From a bacterium (GTDB taxonomy: Bacteria > Verrucomicrobiota > Verrucomicrobiia > Limisphaerales > UBA11358), in NCBI GenBank assembly GCA_021817945.1, contig JAKAFL010000014.1, positions 1 to 64,000 on the forward strand: a stretch of DNA of 64,000 bases, read 5' to 3'. This document shows, one piece after another, positions 63,928 through 64,000 of this stretch (positions are counted from its first letter, which is position 1; each line of letters starts with the position of its first letter). Made by a program: the position numbers and the translations under genes. A model generated the notes under the pieces. That model was not told where the DNA came from. It did not search any database and saw nothing but the letters and a program-made list of their open reading frames with translations.

Positions 63928-64000
63928 AATCCCGAAAAGCGAAATTGAAAGAGTCAAGATGCGGCAAGATGCTGGAGTGTAAACTTTTTGGAAAAATCGA
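63928..64000 (+). repeat. Dispersed TIR-bounded element, copy E (cut by window edge)
   Basis: AATCCCGAAAAGCGAAATTG, then GAGTCAAGATGCGGCAAGAT and GCTGGAGTGTAAACTTTTTGGAAAAATCGA in overlapping blocks, matching the left half of copies A-C. It runs off the window end, so the right terminal repeat is not seen. Located upstream of propeller kinase 2. Confidence 0.8.

Noticed and set aside
63836-63967. N-terminal extension of propeller kinase 2
   Set aside because: The extension has no signal peptide and enters repeat copy E; a strong Shine-Dalgarno and a signal sequence support ATG 63835.
1-64000. tRNA, rRNA, CRISPR array or prophage
   Set aside because: No cloverleaf with a T-loop, no rRNA core sequences, no direct repeats with regular spacers and no phage genes were seen. 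Repeated motifs inside the large proteins come from Ig, FN3, propeller and beta-helix modules.

Overview
The window looks like chromosomal DNA from a Verrucomicrobiota bacterium, most likely of the Pedosphaera/Limisphaerales type. This is inferred from gene content, not from a marker gene. The clues are a Minf_1886-type (TIGR04138) protein, a pseudopilin of the planctomycete/verrucomicrobial H...DG kind, autotransporter-associated beta-strand repeat proteins without a barrel, periplasmic-propeller histidine kinases, and very large secreted enzymes built from Ig/FN3 modules. There are no rRNA or tRNA genes, no CRISPR array and no intact insertion sequence. One transposase remnant is visible.

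Layout. 0.2-4.7 kb: citramalate synthase and valyl-tRNA synthetase. 5-33 kb: a pectin/rhamnogalacturonan locus. On the minus strand lie a lipoprotein translationally coupled to a pseudopilin, a GH106 rhamnosidase-like protein, a GH28 protein, a GH67/DUF4838-like protein and a multi-domain pectinesterase, then a 1363-residue beta-strand-repeat protein, then a propeller histidine kinase with its LuxR-type response regulator. Divergent from the kinase is a 1962-residue rhamnogalacturonan lyase (PL4) fused to FN3 and beta-strand repeats. 33-39 kb: small conserved genes, tsaD, a C-terminal processing protease, a cobalamin adenosyltransferase, an amidase and a coiled-coil lipoprotein. 39.6-48.4 kb: sucC, sucD, a YggT-like membrane protein, a receiver-kinase hybrid, citrate synthase, cysS and tmk. 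48.4-55 kb: tilS, a giant sedolisin (S53) protease and a CruF-like carotenoid gene. 55-64 kb: a compact minus-strand run of a second propeller kinase, its regulator, a TPR-sulfotransferase and three consecutive CNNM/CorC-type membrane proteins.

How it fits together. The pectin enzymes would de-esterify (pectinesterase), cut the rhamnogalacturonan backbone (PL4) and trim galacturonate, rhamnose and possibly glucuronate (GH28, GH106, GH67-like). The kinase/regulator pair is the obvious candidate controller. A 20-bp inverted repeat (CATCGCCA-N4-TGGCGATG) recurs upstream of the lipoprotein-pilin-enzyme run, upstream of the beta-strand-repeat gene and upstream of the regulator gene, with a weaker version in front of the lyase. 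This is the best candidate here for an undescribed regulon.

Two further patterns are not explained by the gene list. One is a dispersed, non-coding element of about 110-175 bp with ~20-bp terminal inverted repeats, seen in at least six intergenic places. The other is a C-terminal module of about 60 residues, ending in F-Y/F-R, shared by four otherwise unrelated secreted proteins.
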